The notes below the pieces were generated by a model. That model saw only the letters and a program-made list of their open reading frames with translations. It did no database searches and was not told where the DNA came from. A program made the position numbers and the translations under genes. Source: Microvirga aerilata (GTDB taxonomy: Bacteria; Pseudomonadota; Alphaproteobacteria; Rhizobiales; Beijerinckiaceae). From it: a stretch of DNA of 64,000 bases. The DNA is taken from NCBI RefSeq assembly GCF_016743775.1, contig NZ_JAEQMY010000005.1, positions 120,610 to 184,609 of the forward strand, read 5' to 3'. Positions 10,454-18,465 of this stretch are shown one piece after another (position 1 is the stretch's first letter; each line of letters starts with the position of its first letter).

Positions 10454-11173
10454 ATGCTGCGTGGGATTTCGCTTGCTGTTGCGGTTGTGGGGGCTCTGAC
10501 GACCGGCGCCTATGGGCATGGGGTCTGGACGGCCCAGCGCCATGGAGACTTGGCCGTCGTCTACGGCCATGGCGCCGGGGACGAAGCCTACGGGCCGGAG
10601 AAGGTCAGGAAGGCCATCTCGCACCTGCCGTCCGGCGAAACCCGGGACAGCAAGGTTCTGCCCCAGGCGAAGAATGCCCTCGTGGAGCCCGCTCCGGGCG
10701 CGGTGGCGCTGACCGTCGTGTTCGACAACGGGGTCTGGACCAAGGGTGCCGACGGGACGTCGGTGAACAGGCCGAAGCGCGAGGTGAACGGGGCGCAATC
10801 GGCAAGCCATTCGGTGAAGATCAACACGACCGTTCTCAAGGAGGGCGCCGCCCTCAAGCCGACGGGCCAAGGCCTCGAGATCGTGCCGCTGGTCGATCCC
10901 ATGGGCCTGAAGATGGGCGACGACCTCCCGGTCCAGGTTTTTGCGGACGGCAAGCCGCTCCCAGGCGTCCCTCTCTATCCCGATTACGTGAACGACGGCC
11001 ATGCCCAGAGCGGCAAGACGGATCAGGACGGGAAGGTGGTGCTCTTCGTGCGCAACGACGGCTTGAACGTGATCGGCGTCTCGCACGCGAAGAAGACGCC
11101 CGACAATGCCGAGATCGATCAGGTCGGCTATTTCGCGACGCTCTCCTTCGCCCTGCCGCACGCGGACGATTGA
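10454..11173 (+). CDS. DUF4198 domain protein, predicted periplasmic metal-uptake partner
   Basis: A 239-residue exported protein. The signal peptide is followed by HGVW immediately after the likely AYG cleavage site, so the mature protein would start with or near a free histidine. DUF4198 proteins often accompany nickel or cobalt uptake systems (family knowledge), and an N-terminal histidine is a plausible metal ligand (inference). Further traits are NDGHAQSGKTDQDGKVVLFV, an Ig-like/prealbumin-like C-terminal motif, and a final histidine near the acidic tail. A GAGGAG ribosome site precedes the ATG. No transporter gene is adjacent. The upstream palindrome suggests metal- or ligand-responsive control. 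Confidence 0.78.
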   Translation: MLRGISLAVAVVGALTTGAYGHGVWTAQRHGDLAVVYGHGAGDEAYGPEKVRKAISHLPSGETRDSKVLPQAKNALVEPAPGAVALTVVFDNGVWTKGADGTSVNRPKREVNGAQSASHSVKINTTVLKEGAALKPTGQGLEIVPLVDPMGLKMGDDLPVQVFADGKPLPGVPLYPDYVNDGHAQSGKTDQDGKVVLFVRNDGLNVIGVSHAKKTPDNAEIDQVGYFATLSFALPHADD

Positions 11174-11210
11174 AAGAGCCCGGCAAGACCGGCCTTTCCG
11201 CAAAAGGATA

Positions 11211-11240
11211 AAGGCTGACCCCGCGAACGGGGCCAGCCTT
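11211..11240 (+). terminator. Intrinsic terminator-like hairpin after the DUF4198 gene
   Basis: A 12-bp stem with one mismatch, AAGGCTGACCCC against GGGGCCAGCCTT, has a six-base loop and is followed by TTCTGG. It sits between two convergent genes and could serve both, though the T-run is short. Confidence 0.6.
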
Positions 11241-11264
11241 TCTGGTTGGCGCATCGGATAGGAT

Positions 11265-11290
11265 CCCAAAAGTGCAAGTCCACTTTTGGG
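11265..11290. repeat. Family D palindrome (CCCAAAAGTG...CACTTTTGGG)
   Basis: A perfect 10-bp inverted repeat with a six-base loop, preceded by GCATCGGATAGGAT. A second copy at 55878-55901 shares the GCATCGGATGGAT lead-in. A related half-copy with TCCACTTTTCCGCACGATGC lies at 47150-47184. It is a dispersed repeat rather than a gene-specific site. Confidence 0.75.
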
Positions 11291-11299
11291 TCGAGTGAT

Positions 11300-12469
11300 C
11301 TAGCGCGCCGGCATGCCGTTCTCGACGATCTTCGCCCAGAGCGAGACGCCATAGGGGCTCGCCTCGTCGTTGAAGTCGTAGGCCGGGTGATGGACGCCCG
11401 CCGTGTCGCCGTTGCCGATGAAGATGTAGGCGCCCGGGCGCTGCTCCAGCATGTAGGAGAAGTCCTCGGCTCCCATGAGCGGCGGCACCGTGGTGTCGAC
11501 CGCGTTCTCGCCGCCCACCGCGCGGGCGACGGCCGCCATGAACTCGGTCTTGTCGGGATCGTTCATGGTGACCGGGTAGCCGCGGTCGTACTCGACCTCC
11601 GCCTTCGCCCCGAAGGCGGCGCAGATGTTCTCGACGATGGCGCGCATGCGGGTCTCGACCAGATCGCGCACCTCCGGCGACAGGGTGCGCACGGTGCCGA
11701 GCAGCATGGCCGTCTGCGGAATCACGTTGAACGCATCGCCCGCCCTGACGGTGCACACCGAGACCACCGCCGAATCGAGCGGATCGGCGTTGCGCGAGGT
11801 GATCGTCTGGAGGGCCGTGATCACATGGGCCGCGACCACGACGGGATCGATGCAGTTGTGCGGCATGGCGGCGTGGCCGCCCTTGCCCTCGATGTTGATC
11901 GTGAAGCGATCCGCGGAGGCCATCATCGGGCCCGGCCGGATGGCGAACTGGCCCACGGGAATGCCCGGCATGTTGTGCATGCCGTAGACCTCCTGCACGC
12001 CGAAGCGCTCCATGAGGCCGTCCTTGAGCATCTCGTTGCCGCCGCCGCCGCCCTCCTCGGCGGGCTGGAAGATCACCACCGCCGTGCCGTCGAAGTTGCG
12101 CGTCTCGGCCAGGTACTTCGCGGCGCCCAGCAGCATGGCGGTGTGGCCGTCATGGCCGCAGGCATGCATCTTGCCGGGCACCTTGGACTTGTGCGGAACG
12201 TCGGTCGCTTCCTCGATGGGAAGGGCATCCATGTCGGCGCGCAGGCCGATCACCTTGCCTGAAGTGTTGGTGCGCCCCTTGATCACGCCCACGACGCCGG
12301 TGCGCCCGAGACCGGTGACCACCTCGTCGCAGCCGAAGCTCTTGAGCTTCTCCGCCACGATTCCGGCGGTGCGGTGCACGTCGAACAGGAGCTCCGGGTT
12401 CTCGTGAAAGTCGCGGCGCCAGGCGGTGACTTCATCGGCAATGTCGGCGACGCGGTTGATGATCGGCAT
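11300..12469 (-). CDS. M20 family amidohydrolase (hippurate hydrolase-like, M20D)
   Basis: A 389-residue cytosolic metal-dependent hydrolase. Metal ligands are visible in HACGHDGHTAML, in the PAEEGGGG stretch and in the C-terminal GAEDFSYML region. A dimerisation domain lies in the middle (GKGGHAAMPHNCIDPV). Members split N-acyl amino acids such as hippurate or N-acetyl amino acids; which one is not clear here. I start at 12469, where a GAGGA site lies 8 bases upstream and the conserved N-terminus begins; a longer frame exists without support. It is transcribed from its own region, with a membrane-protein gene 98 bases upstream on the same strand. Confidence 0.9.
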   Translation of the reverse strand: MPIINRVADIADEVTAWRRDFHENPELLFDVHRTAGIVAEKLKSFGCDEVVTGLGRTGVVGVIKGRTNTSGKVIGLRADMDALPIEEATDVPHKSKVPGKMHACGHDGHTAMLLGAAKYLAETRNFDGTAVVIFQPAEEGGGGGNEMLKDGLMERFGVQEVYGMHNMPGIPVGQFAIRPGPMMASADRFTINIEGKGGHAAMPHNCIDPVVVAAHVITALQTITSRNADPLDSAVVSVCTVRAGDAFNVIPQTAMLLGTVRTLSPEVRDLVETRMRAIVENICAAFGAKAEVEYDRGYPVTMNDPDKTEFMAAVARAVGGENAVDTTVPPLMGAEDFSYMLEQRPGAYIFIGNGDTAGVHHPAYDFNDEASPYGVSLWAKIVENGMPAR

Positions 12470-12567
12470 GAGCAATCCTCGAGCAATAGGTTCGAAGACG
12501 TCAGCCAAGCAGAGGCAGGACCCTTCCGTCAACCGTTATAGGGTTCACCATCTGCCGAAACGAAAGA

Positions 12568-13779
12568 TCACGCCTTCCGGCTCAGAACGGCCTTGGGCCG
12601 GGTGGTGCGGAATTGCCCGCGTTCGATGGCGACGAAAATCAGCACCAGGACGACGAGGGCCGTGAACCACCACACCTGCGTGGTGCCGATGCCGAGGCAG
12701 CCCAGGGCATAGGCGCAGGCAAAGGCCGCCATGATGGCGGGACCCACGGTGGCCCGGTGCCCGCGGGCCCGGACGACCGCCTGGTAAAGCAGGATGCTGC
12801 CGGCTGCGGCCCCCACGAGGCCGAGCTCGTACCAGAGCTCGAACAGCAGGGTGGACGGGGAGGACCAGGGCAGCAGGCCGAAGAGCCGGCCGCGCATGGC
12901 GGTCTCCAGCCCGTGCCCCGTCAGGAGCCGGAGCGGCTCGTCGAGGATGATCCGGCGCCAGACGCCGAGGCTTGCCGCCACCGGGGATTTCGGCCCCAGA
13001 ATGCCGTCCGCCAGGGGCTTGAGCAGGAAGGGCAGGAGCGGCGCAAACAGGAGAAGCCCCGCCATGGCCAAGCCGGTCAGCCGGGACCCGATGACGGGCA
13101 TCGATGCGGTGACGACGAAGACCAGGGCGCCTGCGGCCAGCCCATAGAAGGGCAGGCCGTCCCGGGTGAGCAGCGCCCCCACGGCAACCGCAAGCGCAAG
13201 GCCGATGGCCTCCAGGTTCCTCCCGCGGGAGTGGAGCCACGCGAGCGCCGGCCAGAGCAGCAGCACGAGGGTGATCATGCCCCGCTCCAGGCTCAGGCCC
13301 TCCGGATCGAACCGGCTGCTGCCCCGGATCGCCAGCGGAATCCCGATCAGGGCGGCAAGGCCGACGCCTATGGGAAGAATGTAGAGATTGGCCGAACGCA
13401 TGCGCTCCGGCACCGCCAGATAGCCGGCCAGAGCCATCAGGGCCATGCCGGTGAGGTTGAGAAGGCGCTCGGAGGCCTGCGGCAGAAAGGGCGTCCAGAG
13501 CAGGGACAGGCCGGCCCACAGCAGCAGGACCAGCCCGGCCATCCCACCGGGGGAGATCGCGAGCGCCATCAGCTTCTCCCGGGGGTGCTTCGCGCTGCCG
13601 TCGAGGGCCGCGGCGAGAACGAGGAGAACAACCGCGAGAGGCGCCATCACCACGAGCGCGCGACGGCTGAACAGGGACGCCAGGGGAACGGCAAAGAAAA
13701 GCAGCGCGAAGCCGAGGCGCCGCAGCACGGCGGCGGCATCGGCTGAAGGGTTGGCCGTTTGAATCGTGGGACGGGCCAT
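12568..13779 (-). CDS. O-antigen ligase/polymerase-like membrane protein
   Basis: A 403-residue polytopic protein with about ten hydrophobic segments. Near residue 290 it has LLTGHGLETAMRG followed by PSTLLFELWYELGLVGA, matching the large-loop pattern of the Wzy_C/O-antigen ligase family (a GxG segment, then a helix with an E-x-G-L-x-G signature). The family joins or polymerises lipid-linked glycans on the periplasmic side. No other polysaccharide genes surround it, so the role is open. I prefer the ATG at 13779; a TTG four codons earlier is possible. The start codon is only 46 bases from the divergent flavoprotein gene, so promoters must overlap. Confidence 0.72.
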   Translation of the reverse strand: MARPTIQTANPSADAAAVLRRLGFALLFFAVPLASLFSRRALVVMAPLAVVLLVLAAALDGSAKHPREKLMALAISPGGMAGLVLLLWAGLSLLWTPFLPQASERLLNLTGMALMALAGYLAVPERMRSANLYILPIGVGLAALIGIPLAIRGSSRFDPEGLSLERGMITLVLLLWPALAWLHSRGRNLEAIGLALAVAVGALLTRDGLPFYGLAAGALVFVVTASMPVIGSRLTGLAMAGLLLFAPLLPFLLKPLADGILGPKSPVAASLGVWRRIILDEPLRLLTGHGLETAMRGRLFGLLPWSSPSTLLFELWYELGLVGAAAGSILLYQAVVRARGHRATVGPAIMAAFACAYALGCLGIGTTQVWWFTALVVLVLIFVAIERGQFRTTRPKAVLSRKA

Positions 13780-13824
13780 GCGGGCGGGCAATCGACAGTT
13801 GAGCGTTCGGAAGCCGGGAGACTA

Positions 13825-15027
13825 ATGGACGAACAGCTGAAAAGCTGTAGGTGTCTTGCAACACATCTCATTCCTTTCACGCCGTTCAGGGAGAGCAAGG
13901 TGCCCGGCGCCGGCCCGCCTCAGAAGCATCTCCTCCTGGTCGGGGGCGGGCACGCCCATGTGCTCGTGCTGGATGCCTTTGCCCGTAAGCCGGAGCCGGA
14001 CCTGGAGATCACCCTCGTGACCAAAGCCGGGCTGACGCCCTATTCGGGCATGCTGCCGGGGCATCTGGCCGGAGCCTACCGGCGGGAGGAGATCCATATC
14101 GACCTGGAGCGGCTCGCGAGGAGGAGCGGCGCGCGGCTGATTCGGGACGAAGCCGTCCGTTTCGACACCCGCGCCAGGCGGGTTTGCCTCAGAAGCGGCA
14201 GGGCGCTGCCCTACGATGTTCTGTCCATCGATATCGGCATCACCCCGGACCTGTCCGAGATCGCGGGAGCGGCCGAGCATGCCCTTGCGGTCAAGCCCAT
14301 CGGCGATCTGCTGGAGGGGTGGGACCGGCTCGTCGCCGACCGGGCAGGGGCGGGCGGGCCGCGCCGCTTCGCGGTGGTCGGCGGCGGCGTGGCGGGGATC
14401 TGCCTTGCCTTCGCGGTATCGGCCTTTCTCAGGGCGAGGACTGCTGAGCCGGTGCAGGTTGCTCTGGTGGGTGCGTCCGCTTCGCCTGAGATCAACGCCG
14501 GGATGCGCCGGCGCATCGCCAAAGCGCTGACGCGCCTGGGGATCGGGGTTCACGAGGGCGACCCGGCCGTGGCCGTCGATCCCGGGGGCGTGAGGCTGGC
14601 GAGCGGCGGCCATGTTCCGGCCGACGCGGTGCTCGTCGCAACCCGCGCCGGGCCGCCGCCTTCGATCCGCGATGCGGCACTGGCCAAGGACCGGGACGGC
14701 TTCCTGGCCGTCGGCCCGACCCTGCAGTCGCTGGACGACGAGGCCGTTTTCGCGGCCGGAGACTGCGCCGCCATGGTGGCGCATCCGCGCCCGAAGGCCG
14801 GCGTCTTCGCCGTGCGGCAGGGGCCGGTGCTCGCGCGAAACCTGAGACGCGCGCTCAGGGGCGAGGCGCTCGAGGCGTATGTTCCGCAGCGCGATCACCT
14901 GATGCTGATCGCAACGGGAGACGGCCGCGCCATCGGCGGTCGCGGGCGCTTCATCGCGTTCGAGGGCCGTCTTGCCTGGCGGCTGAAGGACTGGCTCGAC
15001 CGGCGCTTCATGCGCCGGTTCGCGTGA
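13825..15027 (+). CDS. FAD-dependent pyridine nucleotide-disulfide oxidoreductase (TIGR03169/NDH-2-like)
   Basis: A 400-residue flavoprotein with two dinucleotide motifs, LLVGGGHAHVLVL near residue 35 and VVGGGVAGICLAF near residue 185. The FAD-closing motif is FAAGDCAAM near residue 310. The TPYSGMLPGHLAG segment is typical of the family that also forms the N-terminal domain of some SelD fusions and type II NADH dehydrogenase relatives. There is no redox CxxC pair near the FAD motif, so it is not a classical disulfide reductase. The ATG at 13825 has GGGAG upstream; a GTG at 13900 would remove 25 poorly conserved residues and is a real alternative. No selenium genes are nearby. Confidence 0.82.
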   Translation: MDEQLKSCRCLATHLIPFTPFRESKVPGAGPPQKHLLLVGGGHAHVLVLDAFARKPEPDLEITLVTKAGLTPYSGMLPGHLAGAYRREEIHIDLERLARRSGARLIRDEAVRFDTRARRVCLRSGRALPYDVLSIDIGITPDLSEIAGAAEHALAVKPIGDLLEGWDRLVADRAGAGGPRRFAVVGGGVAGICLAFAVSAFLRARTAEPVQVALVGASASPEINAGMRRRIAKALTRLGIGVHEGDPAVAVDPGGVRLASGGHVPADAVLVATRAGPPPSIRDAALAKDRDGFLAVGPTLQSLDDEAVFAAGDCAAMVAHPRPKAGVFAVRQGPVLARNLRRALRGEALEAYVPQRDHLMLIATGDGRAIGGRGRFIAFEGRLAWRLKDWLDRRFMRRFA

Positions 15028-15072
15028 GGGAATAGCCCAGGCCCCATCCGGGCATGAAGGCCGCTACCGCAT

Positions 15073-15095
15073 CCCCTCTCCCGAGTGGGAGAGGG
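15073..15095. repeat. Family C palindrome
   Basis: CCCTCTCCC, GAGT loop, GGGAGAGGG, the same core as at 5961-5983. It lies between convergent genes (flavoprotein and mmsB). Confidence 0.65.
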
Positions 15096-15126
15096 AGACC
15101 AGTGCGTTCTTCCAAGATGCGCGGCG

Positions 15127-16011
15127 TCACTCCGTCCGTCCGCGAATGAAGTTGATGATGCCGCTGTAATCGTCGCCCTCATGGCCCGATCCGGCAAAGA
15201 GGCCGAAGAGCTGCGCGGCTTCCGCTCCCAGGGGGGTCGACGCGCCCGACGCCAGGGCCGCCTGCTGGGCGAGCTTCAGGTCCTTGAGCATCAGCGCCGC
15301 CGCGAATCCCGGCTTATAGCCGTTGTTGGCCGCAGACGTTGGAACCAGCTCGGGCACGGGGCAATGGTTCATCAGGGCCCAGCACTGGCCGGACGACGTG
15401 GAGGCCACGTCGAACAGGGCCTGATGGGACAGCCCGAGCTTTTCGCCGAGCACGAAAGCCTCCGCCACGCCGATCATCGAGATGCCGAGGATCATGTTGT
15501 TGCAGATCTTGGCCGCCTGGCCCGCGCCCGCCTCGCCGCAATGAACCACTCGTCTGCCCATTTTGGACAGGATCGGCTCGGCCCTGTCGAAAGCCGCTTT
15601 CGCGCCGCCCGCCATGAAGGTGAGCGTCGCGCCCTTGGCGCCGGCCACGCCGCCGGAAACCGGCGCGTCGAGGGATTGCAGGCCGCGCTCGCCCGCCAGC
15701 CCATGGGCCTTGCGGGCGCTCTCCACATCGACGGTGGAGCAGTCGATGAGGAGCGCGCCCTCCTTCACCGAGGGAATAATGTCGGTCCAGACCGAGAGCA
15801 CGTGCCGGCCCGCCGGCAGCATGGTGACGACGATCTCTGCATCGCGCACCGCCTCGACGGTCGAGGCGGCGATGCCCACCCCGTCGCCCCGCGCCTGATC
15901 GCAGGAGGCGGGGGAAAGGTCGAAGCCGGTGACGGAGTGCCCGGCCTTGACGAGGTTTGCGGCCATGGGTCCGCCCATGTTGCCGAGGCCGATGAAGGCG
16001 ATGTTGGTCAT
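15127..16011 (-). CDS. mmsB: 3-hydroxyisobutyrate dehydrogenase
   Basis: A 294-residue NAD-dependent dehydrogenase of valine catabolism, oxidising 3-hydroxyisobutyrate to methylmalonate semialdehyde. It has an N-terminal Rossmann motif IAFIGLGNMGGPMAANL, the DAPVSGGVAGAKGATLTFMAGG substrate loop, and the GQAAKICNNM helix with the catalytic lysine. A late KDLKLA helix completes the beta-hydroxyacid dehydrogenase fold. A strong GGGAGGACC ribosome site precedes the ATG, and the start overlaps the upstream DUF4267 gene as ATGA. With mmsA and the acyl-CoA dehydrogenase upstream it forms a valine degradation block on the minus strand. Confidence 0.93.
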   Translation of the reverse strand: MTNIAFIGLGNMGGPMAANLVKAGHSVTGFDLSPASCDQARGDGVGIAASTVEAVRDAEIVVTMLPAGRHVLSVWTDIIPSVKEGALLIDCSTVDVESARKAHGLAGERGLQSLDAPVSGGVAGAKGATLTFMAGGAKAAFDRAEPILSKMGRRVVHCGEAGAGQAAKICNNMILGISMIGVAEAFVLGEKLGLSHQALFDVASTSSGQCWALMNHCPVPELVPTSAANNGYKPGFAAALMLKDLKLAQQAALASGASTPLGAEAAQLFGLFAGSGHEGDDYSGIINFIRGRTE

Positions 16012-16439
16012 GATGGTCCTCCCTTGTTGTCGTGTGACGGTTGTAGCAGCCACATCGAGCCTAATGCCATGACGAGGCCGCTGACTGCATGCAGCAGAAG
16101 ATGTTTCGGGCTCTCGACACCCCGTTCCAGGAAGACGAGGACGACGTCGCCTGCGGGAATGAGAACCGTAAGCCCCAGCACCACGCCGAGGGTGCGCCGC
16201 GTCGACAGACGCGACAAGGCCGCGAGATAGGACCCGAAGGCCAGGTCGCGCAGGCCGATGGCAGACACATAGGACAAGCCAGGGCCTTCCGGAGCCGCGA
16301 TGCCGAACAGGGCCGCTCCCGCACGCGGCGCGAAGACGAACACCAGCCCGAGGGCGATGAAGACGCCCGAGAGGGCGAGAACGAGCCAGGCGCGGGGCTC
16401 GCTCCATGACAGTCCCGATGGCCCGCCTCGGTCGGTCAT
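16008..16439 (-). CDS. DUF4267 family small membrane protein
   Basis: A 143-residue protein with four hydrophobic segments. The first is LVLALSGVFIALGLVFVFAP; LGVVLGLTVLIPAGDVVLVF and a C-terminal LHAVSGLVMALGSMWLL follow. The GLRDLAFG motif in the middle is typical of DUF4267 proteins, whose function is unknown. Both ends are ATGA-coupled, to the 126-residue membrane protein upstream and to mmsB downstream. Co-translation suggests a role near 3-hydroxyisobutyrate metabolism or its uptake, but that is inference only. Confidence 0.72.
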   Translation of the reverse strand: MTDRGGPSGLSWSEPRAWLVLALSGVFIALGLVFVFAPRAGAALFGIAAPEGPGLSYVSAIGLRDLAFGSYLAALSRLSTRRTLGVVLGLTVLIPAGDVVLVFLERGVESPKHLLLHAVSGLVMALGSMWLLQPSHDNKGGPS

Positions 16440-16816
16440 GCGCGCCGGGCCACCCACAGGGCTCCCGCAAGCGCGAAGCCGTAGAACCACAGCATCAGCG
16501 ATCCGAAGACCTTGTCGAGGGCCGGATCGAGGCGCGGGAAGAACACCGCGAAATGGGAGCCGACCGCCGCCATGATCAGCATGCCCGGAACGGCCGCGAG
16601 CGCTATGGCGTCCGTTGCGGCTTTTCGCGGCGCGCCCAGGATCCGGTGGACCAGCAGGCCCAGCGCCAGTCCGAGAGCCGCTCCTGCCGTGAAGTTGAGC
16701 TGGAACGGCCTGCGTCCGTCGAGGAAGAACCATGAGCCTGCGAAATGAAACAGCGCGAAGATCGCAGCGGCGATGCCGAAGCCGAGGAGGAGCGATTTGA
16801 ACGCTATGGCCATCAT
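16436..16816 (-). CDS. Small four-helix membrane protein
   Basis: A 126-residue protein with four predicted membrane segments (FGIAAAIFALFHFAG, GAALGLALGLLVHRIL, LAAVPGMLIMAAVGSHFAVFF and SLMLWFYGFALAGALWVA). I cannot place it firmly; the size and helix pattern resemble DUF5367-type proteins. Its stop overlaps the DUF4267 start as ATGA, which makes a three-gene coupled string with mmsB. Two adjacent ATG codons (16816 and 16813) leave a one-residue uncertainty. Confidence 0.68.
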   Translation of the reverse strand: MMAIAFKSLLLGFGIAAAIFALFHFAGSWFFLDGRRPFQLNFTAGAALGLALGLLVHRILGAPRKAATDAIALAAVPGMLIMAAVGSHFAVFFPRLDPALDKVFGSLMLWFYGFALAGALWVARRA

Positions 16817-16865
16817 GCTCTCACCTCGTCCTGAAAGTCCGGCTCATGAAGGTTATTCGCTGGCT

Positions 16866-17205
16866 TTCCCCTCCCCCTTGCGGGGAAGGAGTGGGGGTGG
16901 TGCGACCGGGTGAGACCTGGAACCAGCCAACACGTCTCCCTCTCCCGGGTGGGAGAGGGCTGGGGTGAGGGAAGGCCGGTGCTGGAAGAGACGCTGCGGG
17001 ACCTGTGTTGCAGCTGAGATGACGGCGCTTTGCTGCTGAAGCCGCACGCCCTCACCCCTGCCCCTCTCCCACCCGGGAGAGGGGAGCTGTAGAGTCTCTT
17101 GTGATCTTTGAACGAAGCACAGCGCTCTGACTTTCCGACCTCCACCCGGCCGCTGCGCTACTGCCCCTCCCCACAAGGGGGAGGAAAACACGCGCGGTTG
17201 GAAAG
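16866..17205. repeat. Clustered family C and REP-like palindromes
   Basis: The 405-base gap between the membrane-protein gene and the acyl-CoA dehydrogenase gene holds no gene. It contains CCCTCCCCCTTGCGGGG near 16868, CTCTCCCGGGTGGGAGAG at 16942-16959, the inverted copy CCTCTCCCACCCGGGAGAGG near 17062-17081, and CCCTCCCCACAAGGGGGAGG near 17164-17183. The outer and inner pairs face each other, so the whole stretch could form one long imperfect stem. Confidence 0.75.
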
Positions 17206-17221
17206 GGCCCGGCACCCACGA

Positions 17222-18373
17222 TCATCGATTGCCGCGCCCCACCAGGTCGCGGGCCACGATCAGGCGCATGATCTCGTTGGTGCCCTCCAGGATCTGGTGC
17301 ACGCGAAGATCCCGCACGATCTTCTCCACGCCGTAATCGGCCAGATAGCCGTAGCCGCCGTGGAGCTGGAGCGCATCGTTCGCCACCTGGAAGCCCACAT
17401 CGGTGGCCATGCGCTTGGCCATGGCGCAGAGCTTGGTGGCATCGAGCGCCTTGGCGTCGAGCGCGGAGGCCGCGCGCCACAGGAAGGTGCGCGCCGCTTC
17501 GAGCTCGGTCGCCATGTCGGCAAGCTTGAACTGCAGCGCCTGGAAATCCGCGATGCGCTTGCCGAAGGCTTTTCTGTCGCCCGTATAGGCGAGGGCCTTG
17601 TCCAGCGCCGCCTGCGCGCCGCCGAGCGAGCAGGCGCCGATGTTGATGCGTCCGCCGTCGAGGCCCGACATGGCGATCTTGAAGCCCATGCCCTCGTCCG
17701 CCAGGCGGTTCGCGACCGGCACGCGCACGTCCTCGAAAATCACCGCGGCGGTGGGCTGCGCGTTCCAGCCCATCTTCTTTTCCTGCGCGCCGAAGGACAC
17801 GCCGGGCATATCCTTCTCGATCACCAGGGTCGAGATGCCGGAGGCCCCTTCCTCGCCGGTGCGCACCATGGTGACATAGATGTCCGAGGTGCCGGCGCCC
17901 GAGATGAACTGCTTGACGCCGTTGACCACGTAGTGATCGCCGTCGCGCACCGCCCTGGTCTTGAGCGCCGCCGCGTCCGAGCCGGAGCCCGGCTCGGTGA
18001 GGCAGTAGCTCGCGATCAGCTCCATGGTGGCGAGGCGCGGGATGTAGCGCTCGCGCTGCTCCTGCGAGCCGTAGCGGTCGATCATCCAAGCGGCCATGTT
18101 GTGGATCGACAGATAGGCCGAGACGGCCGGGCAGCCGGTGGCGAGCGCTTCGAAGATCAGCGCAGCATCAAGCCGCGTCATGCCCGATCCGCCCACATCG
18201 TCGCGGGTGTAGATCGCCGCCATGCCCAAGGCTGCCGCCTCGCGCATCACGTCCACGGGAAAATGCTTCTTCTCGTCCCATTCGAGGGCATGGGGCGCAA
18301 GGTTGTCCGCCGCGAAGGCCAGCGCCATGTCGCGAACGGCGATTTGATCGTCTGTGAGGGAAAACTGGGTCAT
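17222..18373 (-). CDS. Acyl-CoA dehydrogenase, probably isobutyryl-CoA dehydrogenase
   Basis: A 383-residue FAD enzyme with the normal three-part acyl-CoA dehydrogenase fold. The N-terminal helical part begins SLTDDQIAVRDMALAF. The middle has ASYCLTEPGSGSDAAAL (flavin- and substrate-binding), and the C-terminal LHGGYGYLADYGVEKIVRDLRVHQILEGTNEIMR carries the signature of short-chain members. In GTNEIMR-type enzymes the preceding segment holds the catalytic glutamate region. Position between mmsA and mmsB argues for isobutyryl-CoA as substrate (valine pathway) rather than butyryl- or isovaleryl-CoA. I favour the ATG at 18373 with GAGG upstream over one five codons earlier. Confidence 0.88.
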   Translation of the reverse strand: MTQFSLTDDQIAVRDMALAFAADNLAPHALEWDEKKHFPVDVMREAAALGMAAIYTRDDVGGSGMTRLDAALIFEALATGCPAVSAYLSIHNMAAWMIDRYGSQEQRERYIPRLATMELIASYCLTEPGSGSDAAALKTRAVRDGDHYVVNGVKQFISGAGTSDIYVTMVRTGEEGASGISTLVIEKDMPGVSFGAQEKKMGWNAQPTAAVIFEDVRVPVANRLADEGMGFKIAMSGLDGGRINIGACSLGGAQAALDKALAYTGDRKAFGKRIADFQALQFKLADMATELEAARTFLWRAASALDAKALDATKLCAMAKRMATDVGFQVANDALQLHGGYGYLADYGVEKIVRDLRVHQILEGTNEIMRLIVARDLVGRGNR

Positions 18374-18465
18374 GGCCTCAATCGTCATACCGGAGGGGTT
18401 TGGGCAACCGTGACTTTCGATCTAGGGCGGAGGTGAAACACACCAAGCTCGCGTGCTTAGGGACC

